This document shows positions 16,444 to 24,667 of a stretch of 64,000 bases of DNA, piece after piece. Position 1 is the stretch's first letter; every line of letters starts with the position of its first letter. The DNA is from a bacterium A37T11 (lineage in GTDB: Bacteria; Bacteroidota; Bacteroidia; Sphingobacteriales; Sphingobacteriaceae). The position numbers and the translations under genes are program-made. The stretch covers positions 124,001 through 188,000 of the forward strand of contig FOBR01000002.1 of assembly GCA_900109895.1 (NCBI GenBank), read 5' to 3'. The notes beneath the pieces were generated by a model. It searched no databases and was not told the DNA's origin. It saw only the letters and a program-made list of their open reading frames with translations.

Positions 16444-16923
16444 ATGAAACTATACCAACTCATTATACCTGCCATTTTAGCAAGCTGCAGTACGAAAAAA
16501 CAGCTTCATCAAACTATAAAGGAGAGCAGTACTGTTGACAGCACCAGCTATCAGCAAAACGACAGCAGCTTTTATCATCTAAGGCAGCAAGGTCTATGGG
16601 TCAGTCAGGAGCAAACCCAAGAACTTACCCGGATCATGCCCAAAGGACTTTTCACCTATTCCCCAGACAGCGGTTTCCGCGGTGAAGCCGAAGAGATCCG
16701 GATATTTCGCCAGGCGGATAAAAAACAGCGACAAGCAGACAGCAGCAGTTTAAATGCCGGTTCTTTAACCCATGCCAGCCTTAAGCAAATTCAAAGCAGT
16801 AATGTAAAAAACAGCCAAATTGATGAACAAAAAAGTACCAATGGCTTTTCCTGGAAGTTTTGGTCTACTGGGATTCTTTTATTGATTGTTTTGGTAGTAG
16901 TGGTTAGGTTGAAGTATATTTAG
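16444..16923 (+). CDS. Lipoprotein with C-terminal TM, unimolecular-spanin-like
   Basis: From the ATG at 16444 the 159-residue product has a lipoprotein signal (IIPAILASC, Cys at about residue 16), a long polar, Ser/Gln-rich periplasmic part and a single C-terminal membrane segment (about 137-156, ILLLIVLVVVVRL). An outer-membrane lipid anchor plus an inner-membrane anchor in one chain is the layout of u-spanins such as T1 gp11, which join the two membranes at lysis. No sequence motif proves it. An upstream in-frame ATG at 16330 lies inside the previous gene and is rejected because it would hide the signal peptide. Confidence 0.5.
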   Translation: MKLYQLIIPAILASCSTKKQLHQTIKESSTVDSTSYQQNDSSFYHLRQQGLWVSQEQTQELTRIMPKGLFTYSPDSGFRGEAEEIRIFRQADKKQRQADSSSLNAGSLTHASLKQIQSSNVKNSQIDEQKSTNGFSWKFWSTGILLLIVLVVVVRLKYI

Positions 16924-17044
16924 TTTTACTATTAAAAACCAAGCTAACTAACTTTTACCACCCCCTAATTCCATGCTACCTAGCATGGTGCAGGTGCCAG
17001 GCACCTGCTACCTTTGTTTCATTGAACAAACACAAAAAAAGACA

Positions 17045-17500
17045 ATGAAACGAAGCCGGAAAATATACCTCATTACTACCACAGCCATCCTGGCATTGGC
17101 CTGGGGGTATGCGGTGGTTCGTACGTTGTGGAATGTAGATGAAGCCATTGGTAAAATGGCAGGACAGTTGTTTCCGCGTAAGTGGGCAGGGCGATTAACG
17201 GCGCTGAATACGTTGTTGCAATTGTTTACCAGCATCGTGTTGATCCGAAGCTTTTTCTACCATCGGTTACAGGTTTGGGGTTTTTCCCTAACTATACTTT
17301 TACTGGGCGTATATATGGTCTACATACGCGCAGTGCTGGAAAAGACCTATTCAAAGATACCACCCTGCGCTTGCATCACCTGGTCAGAAAAAATGACATG
17401 GTCACAGGCGCAGCGGTGTAACGTAGGGCTATTGTTGCTTACAACAGGAGCCCTGCTATGGTTGAACCCCAAAGAAAGGAGGACGTCTTCGCGGCGATAA
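17045..17500 (+). CDS. MauE/DoxX-like redox-associated membrane protein
   Basis: A 151-residue protein with four predicted TM segments (about 9-27, 53-71, 78-98, 127-141) and the cysteine-bearing block KIPPCACITWSEKMTWSQAQRC (Cys108, Cys110, Cys125), characteristic of the MauE-like branch of the DoxX superfamily that moves electrons or reducing equivalents across the inner membrane. The start at 17045 leaves a normal first TM segment. It is followed by a small DUF6520-like secreted protein and faces a TlpA-like/SusCD operon, so a role in thiol redox control of a secreted or imported product is plausible but inferred. Confidence 0.65.
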   Translation: MKRSRKIYLITTTAILALAWGYAVVRTLWNVDEAIGKMAGQLFPRKWAGRLTALNTLLQLFTSIVLIRSFFYHRLQVWGFSLTILLLGVYMVYIRAVLEKTYSKIPPCACITWSEKMTWSQAQRCNVGLLLLTTGALLWLNPKERRTSSRR

Positions 17501-17623
17501 GCACAAGACCTTCCGACAAACTGCCAGGCAGGGGGAGTGGAAGGCCGGTAAAGGAAGCCTCCGAAAAAAGGGCTTCAATCGATTAAATCACAAAATTGTA
17601 CAAGCATTTAAAAACTAGAAATT

Positions 17624-17923
17624 ATGCTTAGAGCAATTAAAATAACGATGGCGGCACTAACATTGTGCCTTACCATCAACTCCCTGTCTTCGTTTAAGAA
17701 CGTAGACGACATCGATTGGTACTATAACGGGCCCAATAATGCTTCAGATTTCACCAATCCTGATTATTGGCAAAAAACGCCAGTATCAGGGGTGACTTGT
17801 GGAAGCACTGGCACTATGCCCTGCCACATCGTGGTGGATGCGGATGACAAAACTGAACTGGGAGTAGTTTTGTCTGGATATAATTCATCCACCATTTTCT
17901 CCATAGCCAACCGCCGGTCTTAG
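17624..17923 (+). CDS. Small secreted DUF6520-like protein
   Basis: A 99-residue protein with an N-terminal signal peptide (residues 1-23, AIKITMAALTLCLTINSLSSF) and a mature part with two cysteines (Cys59 in TCGSTGT and Cys67 in PCHIV), as in the DUF6520-like small proteins of Bacteroidota. The two cysteines could form a disulfide; the MauE-like gene 123 bp upstream and the TlpA-like gene across the convergent junction would be natural partners. The function of the family is unknown. A strong bidirectional terminator follows. Confidence 0.6.
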   Translation: MLRAIKITMAALTLCLTINSLSSFKNVDDIDWYYNGPNNASDFTNPDYWQKTPVSGVTCGSTGTMPCHIVVDADDKTELGVVLSGYNSSTIFSIANRRS

Positions 17924-17943
17924 TTCCGTTGTTGGCTATTATT

Positions 17944-17979
17944 AAAGAGGGATAGCTCCGGGAGTTATCCCTCTTTTTG
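17944..17979. terminator. Bidirectional terminator between convergent units
   Basis: AGAGGGATA (17946-17954) pairs with TATCCCTCT (17966-17974) and is followed by a T run. It lies between the DUF6520-like gene and susD of the opposite strand. Confidence 0.8.
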
Positions 17980-18003
17980 TTCACATAAATTTTTTCCTTA
18001 AAA

Positions 18004-19362
18004 TCAGCGTGGGTTTTGCGGCATGCCGCTTTGATCAATAACGGCTTCAGGAATCGGCAATATAAACTTCGGGCTTCCGGCTTCGAGATGGTAAACTATT
18101 CCTTCAACCTCACGCGATAAGCTGATTCCGGCACCATCCGCATTCAATCTTCGGATGTCCATCCAGCGCAGGTCACGCATCAGCAATTCCTTACGACGTT
18201 CAACTAAAATTTTCTGAACCAATGCATCGCCCTGCAAACCACTGATAGGAAGAAATGCTACAGGATCCCAGCGGTTTTTCAACAAAAAGTTCAAGTCTGT
18301 GATGGCAGAGGCTGTGTTGCCCAACCGCGCAGCGCATTCTGAGCGGATAATCAGCATTTCGCCAACCGTAGGTCCACAAAGCTGGCTATAATCACCTGTA
18401 AAATTACCTTTGAAAACGAATGAACCATCAGTAGGATCTTGTGAAAAATATATGGCTCGCCGAAGATCTCCACTTTGATAGCTATTAACAAGATCTTGTG
18501 GAATTCGTCCATAGTCTTTATAGATGGCTGAATTATAAAAAAGGCCGTTAAAAATCACTTCTACATTTAAAGTAGGCAAAGAATTGGGTACTGCAACGTC
18601 CAGCGTATTAAAATCAACCAAACCTTGCCGGAGCTGTAAACACGAATCCGCAAACGTGTATGCATTTTCGTACTGGCGCATACTTAGGTAGGCGCGTGCA
18701 AGCAGGGCATAAGCCATCGGCTTGCTGGCACGGTAGGCATTGATGCTATTAATAGGCAAAAGCGGAATACTGGCCTTTAGGTCGCCGATCAGTTGGTCAT
18801 AGGTTTCTTGAACGGTAGAACGTACCGAAGGTAAGTTAAAATCTGGGTCTAATCTTAGGGGAAGTCCCATATCCGTTTGTGCAGTCTGCGCATCATAGGA
18901 TTTGCACCACACCCATGCCGCATCCAGAAAGTGAAAGCCCCGGTGAACCAGGGCTTGACCCTTGATAAAATCCCGGTTAGATTTATTGACAGGAATTTCC
19001 GGAATATCTTCTAATGCTTTTAGTATGGCATTACAGATGTACACAGTCTGGTATGAAAGCATCCAGTCATTGGTAGTTTCGGTAGAAAACACATAATTAG
19101 GTTCCCAACGGTACATGCGCTGAATGTCTTCTACCATGTAGTTATAGCCTTCTGGTTTGAGGTAATAGTCATCTGCACTGACCTCACCGGCACTACAGAA
19201 ATTGGCCGTTATATTGCCAGTGTGATCTAGTAAGGCTTGCAGGGCGGGTAAATTATCAGGGGTGACGAGCTGTTGGTCGGATTTTTTGGAAAGAAATTGA
19301 TCGCAACTAACTAATAATAGGGCTATGCCTAATGGTAGCAAAATGTTTATATTTATCTTCAT
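18004..19362 (-). CDS. SusD/RagB-family surface lipoprotein (second locus)
   Basis: The start at 19362 gives a lipoprotein signal (MKININILLPLGIALLLVSC, Cys at residue 20). The upstream in-frame ATG at 19440 lies inside susC. The 452-residue protein matches the SusD at 7814-9181 along its length: KGQALVHRGFHFLDAAWVW, AYALLARAYLSMRQYENAY and the C-terminal VERRKELLMRDLRWMDIRRL block. It begins 10 bp after susC and is the last gene of a tlpA-susC-susD operon. The first locus has the order susC-susD-tlpA, so the gene order has been rearranged between paralogues. Confidence 0.92.
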   Translation of the reverse strand: MKININILLPLGIALLLVSCDQFLSKKSDQQLVTPDNLPALQALLDHTGNITANFCSAGEVSADDYYLKPEGYNYMVEDIQRMYRWEPNYVFSTETTNDWMLSYQTVYICNAILKALEDIPEIPVNKSNRDFIKGQALVHRGFHFLDAAWVWCKSYDAQTAQTDMGLPLRLDPDFNLPSVRSTVQETYDQLIGDLKASIPLLPINSINAYRASKPMAYALLARAYLSMRQYENAYTFADSCLQLRQGLVDFNTLDVAVPNSLPTLNVEVIFNGLFYNSAIYKDYGRIPQDLVNSYQSGDLRRAIYFSQDPTDGSFVFKGNFTGDYSQLCGPTVGEMLIIRSECAARLGNTASAITDLNFLLKNRWDPVAFLPISGLQGDALVQKILVERRKELLMRDLRWMDIRRLNADGAGISLSREVEGIVYHLEAGSPKFILPIPEAVIDQSGMPQNPR

Positions 19363-19372
19363 GGTGTTGTTT

Positions 19373-22300
19373 CTAAAAGTTTGTGGATATGCCGGCTGTG
19401 AAGGTGGTAGGTGTGGGTAAACTGTAATTACTTGCGGCATCCGGGTCTAGCCCGGATTTATTAGCCTTCCAAAGCAAGCCCAGGTTGGCAGCATGTACAA
19501 AAACTTGCAGATTTTTGACGGCACCAGCCCAAGTACTGAGGGGAGTAATGTCATAGCTAAGCCGCACATACTGCAACCGGATATGATCGCCTTTATCAAC
19601 CAAGGTTTCTGAAGCGGCATAAAACTGGTCCCTGGACGAGGCTGCGGGATAAACCAGAGAAGGGACATTTGTGTGCAGCTCATCACCGGCTTTTTGCCAG
19701 CGCTGGACTACGTCACTGCGGCCAACTTTATTATAATAAAGGTTGTATCCAGAAGTAGCGGCCTCCCTAAAGTAATAGCCAAACTTGTACAAAATGCTGA
19801 CACTAAGATCAAAGGAATTATAAGCGAGGTGCTGGGTGAACGCTCCATACCACACCGGTACCGCGGAGCCGAAATACACCAAATCGCTGAGTTGCGTGCC
19901 GCTGCCGGTCAGCTGCCGGTAATCTTCACTAATCGCCCCATTTAGATAACCGCGTGGGTTTCCATTCTCCGGATCCAGCCCGGCCCAACGATAGGCATAC
20001 AGCGAATGGACAGGTTTGCTAATGACCGCATATTGGCCAGTACTGCCACTTTGCAAGGTCATCAGCGAAGCCACGGTACTGGCTGTACTCTCATTTTTTA
20101 GTACTTTGTCCTGGTAGTGGCTTAGGTTAAGCTGGCCAGACCAGCCAACCAGGCCGCGTGTTGGGGCGCTGTTTAACGTAATATCCCAGCCATTTCCGCT
20201 CATATCCCCGGCATTTTTGCGGATAGAGGTACCAACGCCACCTGTATAGTCCAGCAGGGTATTAGCGATTAGTCCGGTTCCTTTCTTACGATAAAACTCA
20301 ATGCTTCCACTGATGAAGTTTTTCAATAATCTAAAATCAAGCGCCAGATTAAGCATACGTACCGTTTCCCAGCGCAGGTTAGGGTTGTAATAATTGTTAA
20401 AGCGGGCATAAGGGGTTTGCAGATAGGTATCGGTACCCATATAGGTGATGGTGGATACGGCCACCATGCCTGGATCTACATTGCCGGAGGCGCCGTAGGT
20501 GCCCCGAAGGTTAAGGTATGGCAGCCATGCACTTTTATAGAAAGCCTCTTTAGAAAGATGCCAGGCACCACCCACTGACCAGAACACATTCCATTGGTCA
20601 TTGGTGTTAAGCCCAAACAAATTGGAGGCATCACGGCGTGCGCTAAACGAGGCAGTATAGCGGTCAGCATAGGTATAGGCCCCGTTGGCAAACGCCGACA
20701 CGTAGCGGGTAGTCACATCACTTAGGCCAACGCCATTGGGAATAAAGCTCAGCTTTTTGGTGATGTAGTCCGGATAGGAACGGGTATAGTCCGCAAACCC
20801 GTAGGTTAAAAAGTTTTCATCATAACCATATAGACGCGACGAATGGTTTTGGTTCCGTTTATCCCGCAGTTCGCCAGCCACCAGGGCGCTAATGGCATGT
20901 GGGCCCCAGTGCCTGTCAAACGACAACTGAACCCGTCCCTGTTGTGCGGTCAACTGACCATCTGATTGGCTTAAAATGCCCCCAACCGGTACCGGATGGA
21001 TCACGGTTCCGCTGGCATCAACCTGTGAGAAACTATTGATGAGGTTGCGGGTGGCATAACTATCCAGCCCTTGTTTAGTACGGCCATCGGTCTGCTGCCC
21101 TTCATACTGATAATAAAGGTCCAGGTTAAGTCCGGGAAGAAGGGTGGCCCGCAGATTGCTGTTTATCAGTAAGTCATTGACGGTGGTTAGCTGGGTGGTA
21201 TATTGGTCATCCACCAAGGGATAATATTCCCAGCTGAGCAGCTTGCCTGCGGCAGCTATGCCTTCCACAAACGACTGCCTGTATTGCCGGTAGAGCGGAA
21301 GGGGTTGGCCATTATCATCGGCAAACTGGGCGTAGGGATACATAAAGGAGGTTAGGTCAGAGGAGCCATAGCCCAGCCTTCCATTATTTTGCTGGGTGGT
21401 GTTGTATTGGAGGGAGGCGCCGAGCTGTAACCAACCCGTGGCCTTGTATTGCTGTTGCAAGCGCAGGTTGAGCCGCTGGTAGCCAGCCTGCAAATTATCC
21501 CGGTTATGATCATAACCAGCCATGGCGCTCCAGTTCATACGGCCGGAACCGCCTTGCAGGTTTAAGGCATATTGTTGGTTGATGAGGGGCTTATAAACAT
21601 GCCGATTAAAGTCATCCCGTACATCGTGGTTTTTTAACGCTTCGATCTGCTGATCAATCGCGGCGGCTTCATCAGCCGATGCAGTTTCCCGTTGGATCAA
21701 TAATTCTACCACGGGCGATAGCGCCGGTTTAGAAGAAGAACTGATTTTTGATTTATAAAAACCGTTTTGATAAAGCATTTTTTCGACATCGATGTAATCT
21801 GCTGAACTGATGCACTGGTCATAGAATAGGTCAGGCTTTTCGCCAACGGTGAGGTAGCTGGTAAAACGTGCTTGTATTGGCTGGTTGTACTGCCCTTTCC
21901 TGGTGGTAATGACAATGACCCCATTGGCTGCTCGGGCACCCCAGATGGAAGCAGAAGCGGCATCTTTCAGTACGCTGATGCTGGATATATCATTTGGGTT
22001 CAGCTGGGAGATGTTCCCTTCATACGGGAAATTATCCAAAATGATCAACGGGTCGGTAGGCCCGTTGATGGTACCCAGGCCGCGGACAAGTGGGGCGGCC
22101 GCGGTGCCTGGCCGCCGGTCTACAACGTAGCCACTGGCCGCCGATTCCAAACGGCTCAGGATGTCGGTACTGACCTGATTGTCCAATTGCTTGCCACTGA
22201 TGTAGGAGAACGAACCGGTAGCCCGCTCTTTGGGGAGTTGCTGGATACCCGTAGAAACCACCACTTCTTCCAACTGGATGCTACTGTCTTTTTTGATAGT

Positions 22301-22384
22301 GGTACTGTCATTTTTGGATTGCCCGGATACCGGCAACAAATAGGCCAGCATCAAACAGAAAAAAAGGGTATAGAAAGTTTTCAT
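19373..22384 (-). CDS. SusC/RagA-family TonB-linked outer membrane transporter, short N-terminus
   Basis: A 1003-residue receptor. Signal peptide at residues 1-22 (ending PVSGQ), then directly a short linker, the TonB-dependent plug at about 40-165 (NPNDISSISVLKDAASASIWG) and the barrel, ending FTAGISTNF. Unlike the paralogue at 4294-7803 it lacks both the STN signalling domain and the regulatory-like beta domain, so it should not signal to a sigma/FecR pair, and none is nearby. Its ATG overlaps the stop of the TlpA-like gene (ATGA at 22384-22381), indicating coupled translation. Confidence 0.93.
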   Translation of the reverse strand: MKTFYTLFFCLMLAYLLPVSGQSKNDSTTIKKDSSIQLEEVVVSTGIQQLPKERATGSFSYISGKQLDNQVSTDILSRLESAASGYVVDRRPGTAAAPLVRGLGTINGPTDPLIILDNFPYEGNISQLNPNDISSISVLKDAASASIWGARAANGVIVITTRKGQYNQPIQARFTSYLTVGEKPDLFYDQCISSADYIDVEKMLYQNGFYKSKISSSSKPALSPVVELLIQRETASADEAAAIDQQIEALKNHDVRDDFNRHVYKPLINQQYALNLQGGSGRMNWSAMAGYDHNRDNLQAGYQRLNLRLQQQYKATGWLQLGASLQYNTTQQNNGRLGYGSSDLTSFMYPYAQFADDNGQPLPLYRQYRQSFVEGIAAAGKLLSWEYYPLVDDQYTTQLTTVNDLLINSNLRATLLPGLNLDLYYQYEGQQTDGRTKQGLDSYATRNLINSFSQVDASGTVIHPVPVGGILSQSDGQLTAQQGRVQLSFDRHWGPHAISALVAGELRDKRNQNHSSRLYGYDENFLTYGFADYTRSYPDYITKKLSFIPNGVGLSDVTTRYVSAFANGAYTYADRYTASFSARRDASNLFGLNTNDQWNVFWSVGGAWHLSKEAFYKSAWLPYLNLRGTYGASGNVDPGMVAVSTITYMGTDTYLQTPYARFNNYYNPNLRWETVRMLNLALDFRLLKNFISGSIEFYRKKGTGLIANTLLDYTGGVGTSIRKNAGDMSGNGWDITLNSAPTRGLVGWSGQLNLSHYQDKVLKNESTASTVASLMTLQSGSTGQYAVISKPVHSLYAYRWAGLDPENGNPRGYLNGAISEDYRQLTGSGTQLSDLVYFGSAVPVWYGAFTQHLAYNSFDLSVSILYKFGYYFREAATSGYNLYYNKVGRSDVVQRWQKAGDELHTNVPSLVYPAASSRDQFYAASETLVDKGDHIRLQYVRLSYDITPLSTWAGAVKNLQVFVHAANLGLLWKANKSGLDPDAASNYSLPTPTTFTAGISTNF

Positions 22385-23580
22385 TTCTTGTCGGTTAGGG
22401 TAAATACATAAAGAGATCGCTCGGTTTGGGTCAATTCCAGGCCATAATAGGAAAGGCTTTGTTTTAGTTTAGAAAGACTGAGACCTGTTAACGGCACGGT
22501 GATCTTACCGGTATAACCGCTTTCATCCACAATGGGCAAGGACGTAAGCGCTTCCAAACTGTTTAGTTGACTGACAAGTGCCGTGATGCTGGTCCCGGAC
22601 GGTGTGTGCTGGCTAGCCGATCGTTTTGTTTGCATCAGCACCAGGCAAGGGATTTGTTGCTTTTCCATGCGCCCGAAATAGGGTAGCGATTGGTTAAGCA
22701 TAGCTAACAGCCGGAGGTACAAACTATCGGCCTGATTGGGTGGCTGTATAAAGTCAAAGGAATAAAGATAGGGGGATGCAAGATTATCCCGGTAAAAAAT
22801 GTGGGTGGTATCGGCCACATCAAATCGGCATCGCTTCCAGTTAAAAACCTCACCTTTGCCTTTGAAAAGGGGGATAAGCGCTGCCTGATAAAGGTCAAAC
22901 ACGGGGCGGTTGGTCATGGCCCGCCCACGGAGCACACCGTTTGTTTTACGGAACAACGTTTCGCTGGCATAACCGGCAGCAGCACCTTTGATCAATAGCG
23001 AATACGATAGCACCGAGTCTGTTGTTACACCAGAAAGAAATAATGGCTTGCTGCTGTCGAGGTCTATCTTCGGCTGAAAAGTGGGTGCCTTCTGTTGAAG
23101 GGCAGTAGTGATACTACCCGAATTTATCAGTTGACTGTCTGAAGTGGTCAGAAAGCGGCCTTCAGGGCTGATCCATACATAATGAGGCAGAATCCGATGC
23201 GGGAAGATCGCCCACAAAGCCTTATCAGCCACGACGGAATAGATGCCGTTTTTAACTTTGGCCGGCTCCTCAAAGGTGACTTTCAGAAATTGCACCCGAC
23301 CGGAAAACTGTGATTGCAGGCTGTCTGTTTTCGGAAAAGCCGCCAAGCAGCTGCCACACCAACTGGACCAAAAATCCAGGATAATCAACTTACCGCGATA
23401 CTCATTAAGCTTGATGCTGTCCTTACCTTCCGGATGGTTCACCACTGCCAAAGGCAGCTTCCAGATAGCCTCCGGAATTGCCTCACCGATCTGGATAGCC
23501 TGTACAGGAACCGGCTGTGCCTTTAGGGTAATGGACAGGCATAACCATCCAAGTATGAATAATTTTATTTTTATATTCAT
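22381..23580 (-). CDS. Secreted TlpA-like thioredoxin-fold protein with DUF3738-like C-terminus
   Basis: A 399-residue protein with a signal peptide (to about residue 21), a thioredoxin fold at about 28-165 with active site WCGSC (Cys75, Cys78), and a C-terminal part at about 290-395 that resembles DUF3738 (LVSQLNSLEALTSLPIVDES, GYTGKITVPL, YGLELTQTERSLYVF). It has the same architecture as the protein at 9192-10481. It leads the second SusCD operon, and its stop overlaps the susC start. A periplasmic thiol-disulfide role on a cysteine-bearing substrate or on the receptor proteins is likely. Confidence 0.85.
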   Translation of the reverse strand: MNIKIKLFILGWLCLSITLKAQPVPVQAIQIGEAIPEAIWKLPLAVVNHPEGKDSIKLNEYRGKLIILDFWSSWCGSCLAAFPKTDSLQSQFSGRVQFLKVTFEEPAKVKNGIYSVVADKALWAIFPHRILPHYVWISPEGRFLTTSDSQLINSGSITTALQQKAPTFQPKIDLDSSKPLFLSGVTTDSVLSYSLLIKGAAAGYASETLFRKTNGVLRGRAMTNRPVFDLYQAALIPLFKGKGEVFNWKRCRFDVADTTHIFYRDNLASPYLYSFDFIQPPNQADSLYLRLLAMLNQSLPYFGRMEKQQIPCLVLMQTKRSASQHTPSGTSITALVSQLNSLEALTSLPIVDESGYTGKITVPLTGLSLSKLKQSLSYYGLELTQTERSLYVFTLTDKK

Positions 23581-23618
23581 TTGATTTTTAATTTTTTAAA
23601 TAAAAATGAAACATTTTA

Positions 23619-23640
23619 GAGACGCAAGATCTTGCGTCTC
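23619..23640. repeat. Perfect 22-bp palindrome in the leader of the second SusCD operon
   Basis: GAGACGCAAGA followed at once by its reverse complement TCTTGCGTCTC. It lies 39 bases upstream of the TlpA-like start codon. A similar TCTTGCGT word occurs at 23898. Confidence 0.85.
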
Positions 23641-23867
23641 AACGGCCCCGCATACACCTCATTCAGGTGCACAAATAATTAACTGGTTGTTATGGGAATA
23701 GTAGGGGTTCATGCATCTGGTTTTTGAGGTTTGGCATGAATCCCTTGTGAGGAGGGGGCATCAATGAGGGTTTATAAAAACCGAAAATGATGGGTGATCC
23801 CTCTGTGTATGTTCTGAAACCTGTAGGAGGGTCGAAAACGCATACAAGAGGGGCCCATCATTATCGG
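23641..23867 (-). ncRNA. Candidate structured 5' leader of the TlpA-SusC-SusD operon
   Basis: Two further inverted repeats lie here: GGGTTCATGC/GCATGAATCC (23705-23743) and a long imperfect pair with arms 23786-23811 and 23841-23862 sharing AATGATGGG, CCCTCT and TGTATG. On the minus strand the likely transcription start, about 7 bases past the -7 element, coincides with the outer end of the long hairpin. The leader would be about 280 bases and no convincing gene is in it. A regulatory leader RNA is possible; a degraded mobile repeat is the alternative. Confidence 0.35.
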
Positions 23868-23875
23868 CAAAGATA
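23868..23875 (-). promoter_or_regulatory. Candidate -7 element for the second SusCD operon
   Basis: TATCTTTG on the minus strand matches TAnnTTTG. No clear TTG was found at -33. Confidence 0.4.
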
Positions 23876-24094
23876 ATCAATGGGCACCCGTTTCTTGCAT
23901 CTTGCGTGTCTAAAAGTTTCCTACATTTTCAGAACAAGATTCAACATCCAAGTGCCTGGATAATTTTATGTTGGTTTGTTAATATCTAATCAATATGTCC
24001 TTGTTTTTGTTAATGGGGTAAAGATAAAAATTTTTATTTAAATGTATCAATATTGACTCAAAAAAAATTTTTAATTAGTTCGACTTTTCCGGTT

Positions 24095-24322
24095 ATGAAG
24101 GAAAAGTATGCGAATCAGTATAAATTAATAGGGGAGAAGATCTTAACGCTGAGAAAAATGAAAAACTGGTCTCAAGATGATTTAGCCAACCACTGCGAGA
24201 CTGTCAATAGAGCTAAAATCAGCAAAATGGAAAATGCCCGTGTGGACTACATGTTTTCAACCTTACTGGAAGTCTGCGATGCCCTGGAAGTGAATATCGC
24301 GGAAGTAGTTGGGGAGAAGTAG
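24095..24322 (+). CDS. XRE-family helix-turn-helix regulator (short)
   Basis: From the ATG at 24095 the protein has 75 residues and consists of one lambda-repressor-like HTH domain: IGEKILTLRKMKNWSQDDLA, then a recognition helix region NRAKISKMENARVDYMFSTL. A TTG at 24053 in the same frame would add 14 residues but is unnecessary. It is divergent from the TlpA-SusC-SusD operon, with about 510 bp between, and could regulate it; this is inferred from position only. Confidence 0.75.
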   Translation: MKEKYANQYKLIGEKILTLRKMKNWSQDDLANHCETVNRAKISKMENARVDYMFSTLLEVCDALEVNIAEVVGEK

Positions 24323-24620
24323 GGTGTTACCCGACATTTATCCGTCAAGTATGTTTAAAGCATATTTTTTACAACAATTTTCCTTACCCCTATTTTCAAA
24401 GAACGATTTCATAAAGTAGCCTTCAAATCCTCGCGATTTTTTGCATCTTTACGGGTTGAATACCATAATGTAGGGGCGAATCAATATTCGCCCGTTTTAC
24501 CGGTGGTGATATGTTAATGATCTTAATGTATCGTGCCTATAATTTGTGTTAAAAAGTGAAACCTTCTGTTCGCTTTCCTCCGCTTTTAGGAGAGGATAGG
24601 ACAAAGGTAAGAACAAAAAA
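24323..24620. other. Intergenic stretch with a small hairpin repeat
   Basis: No gene is supported. It holds the palindrome GGGCGAA-tcaata-TTCGCCC (24474-24493), a type of dispersed repeat that would form a stem of 7 bp. Confidence 0.45.
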
Positions 24621-24648
24621 TAAAATGTCAAAATAAAGAGACATTTTA
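24621..24648. promoter_or_regulatory. Candidate operator of the HTH gene at 24668
   Basis: TAAAATGTC (24621-24629) and GACATTTTA (24640-24648) form a perfect 9-bp inverted repeat with a 10-base spacer, ending 20 bases before the start codon. This spacing suits a dimeric HTH repressor acting on its own promoter. Confidence 0.5.
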
Positions 24649-24667
24649 TTTTTAATATTTTTTTATT

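Noticed and set aside
21872-22411. 179-codon open frame antisense to the second susC
   Set aside because: It lies over the conserved plug region of susC and shows no family features.
23641-23790. Decayed small secreted-peptide gene on the minus strand (frames giving TLIDAPSSQGIHAKP and NPYYSHNNQLIICAPE)
   Set aside because: The pieces lie in different frames with stops between them and no signal peptide; the stretch is better explained as leader with hairpins.
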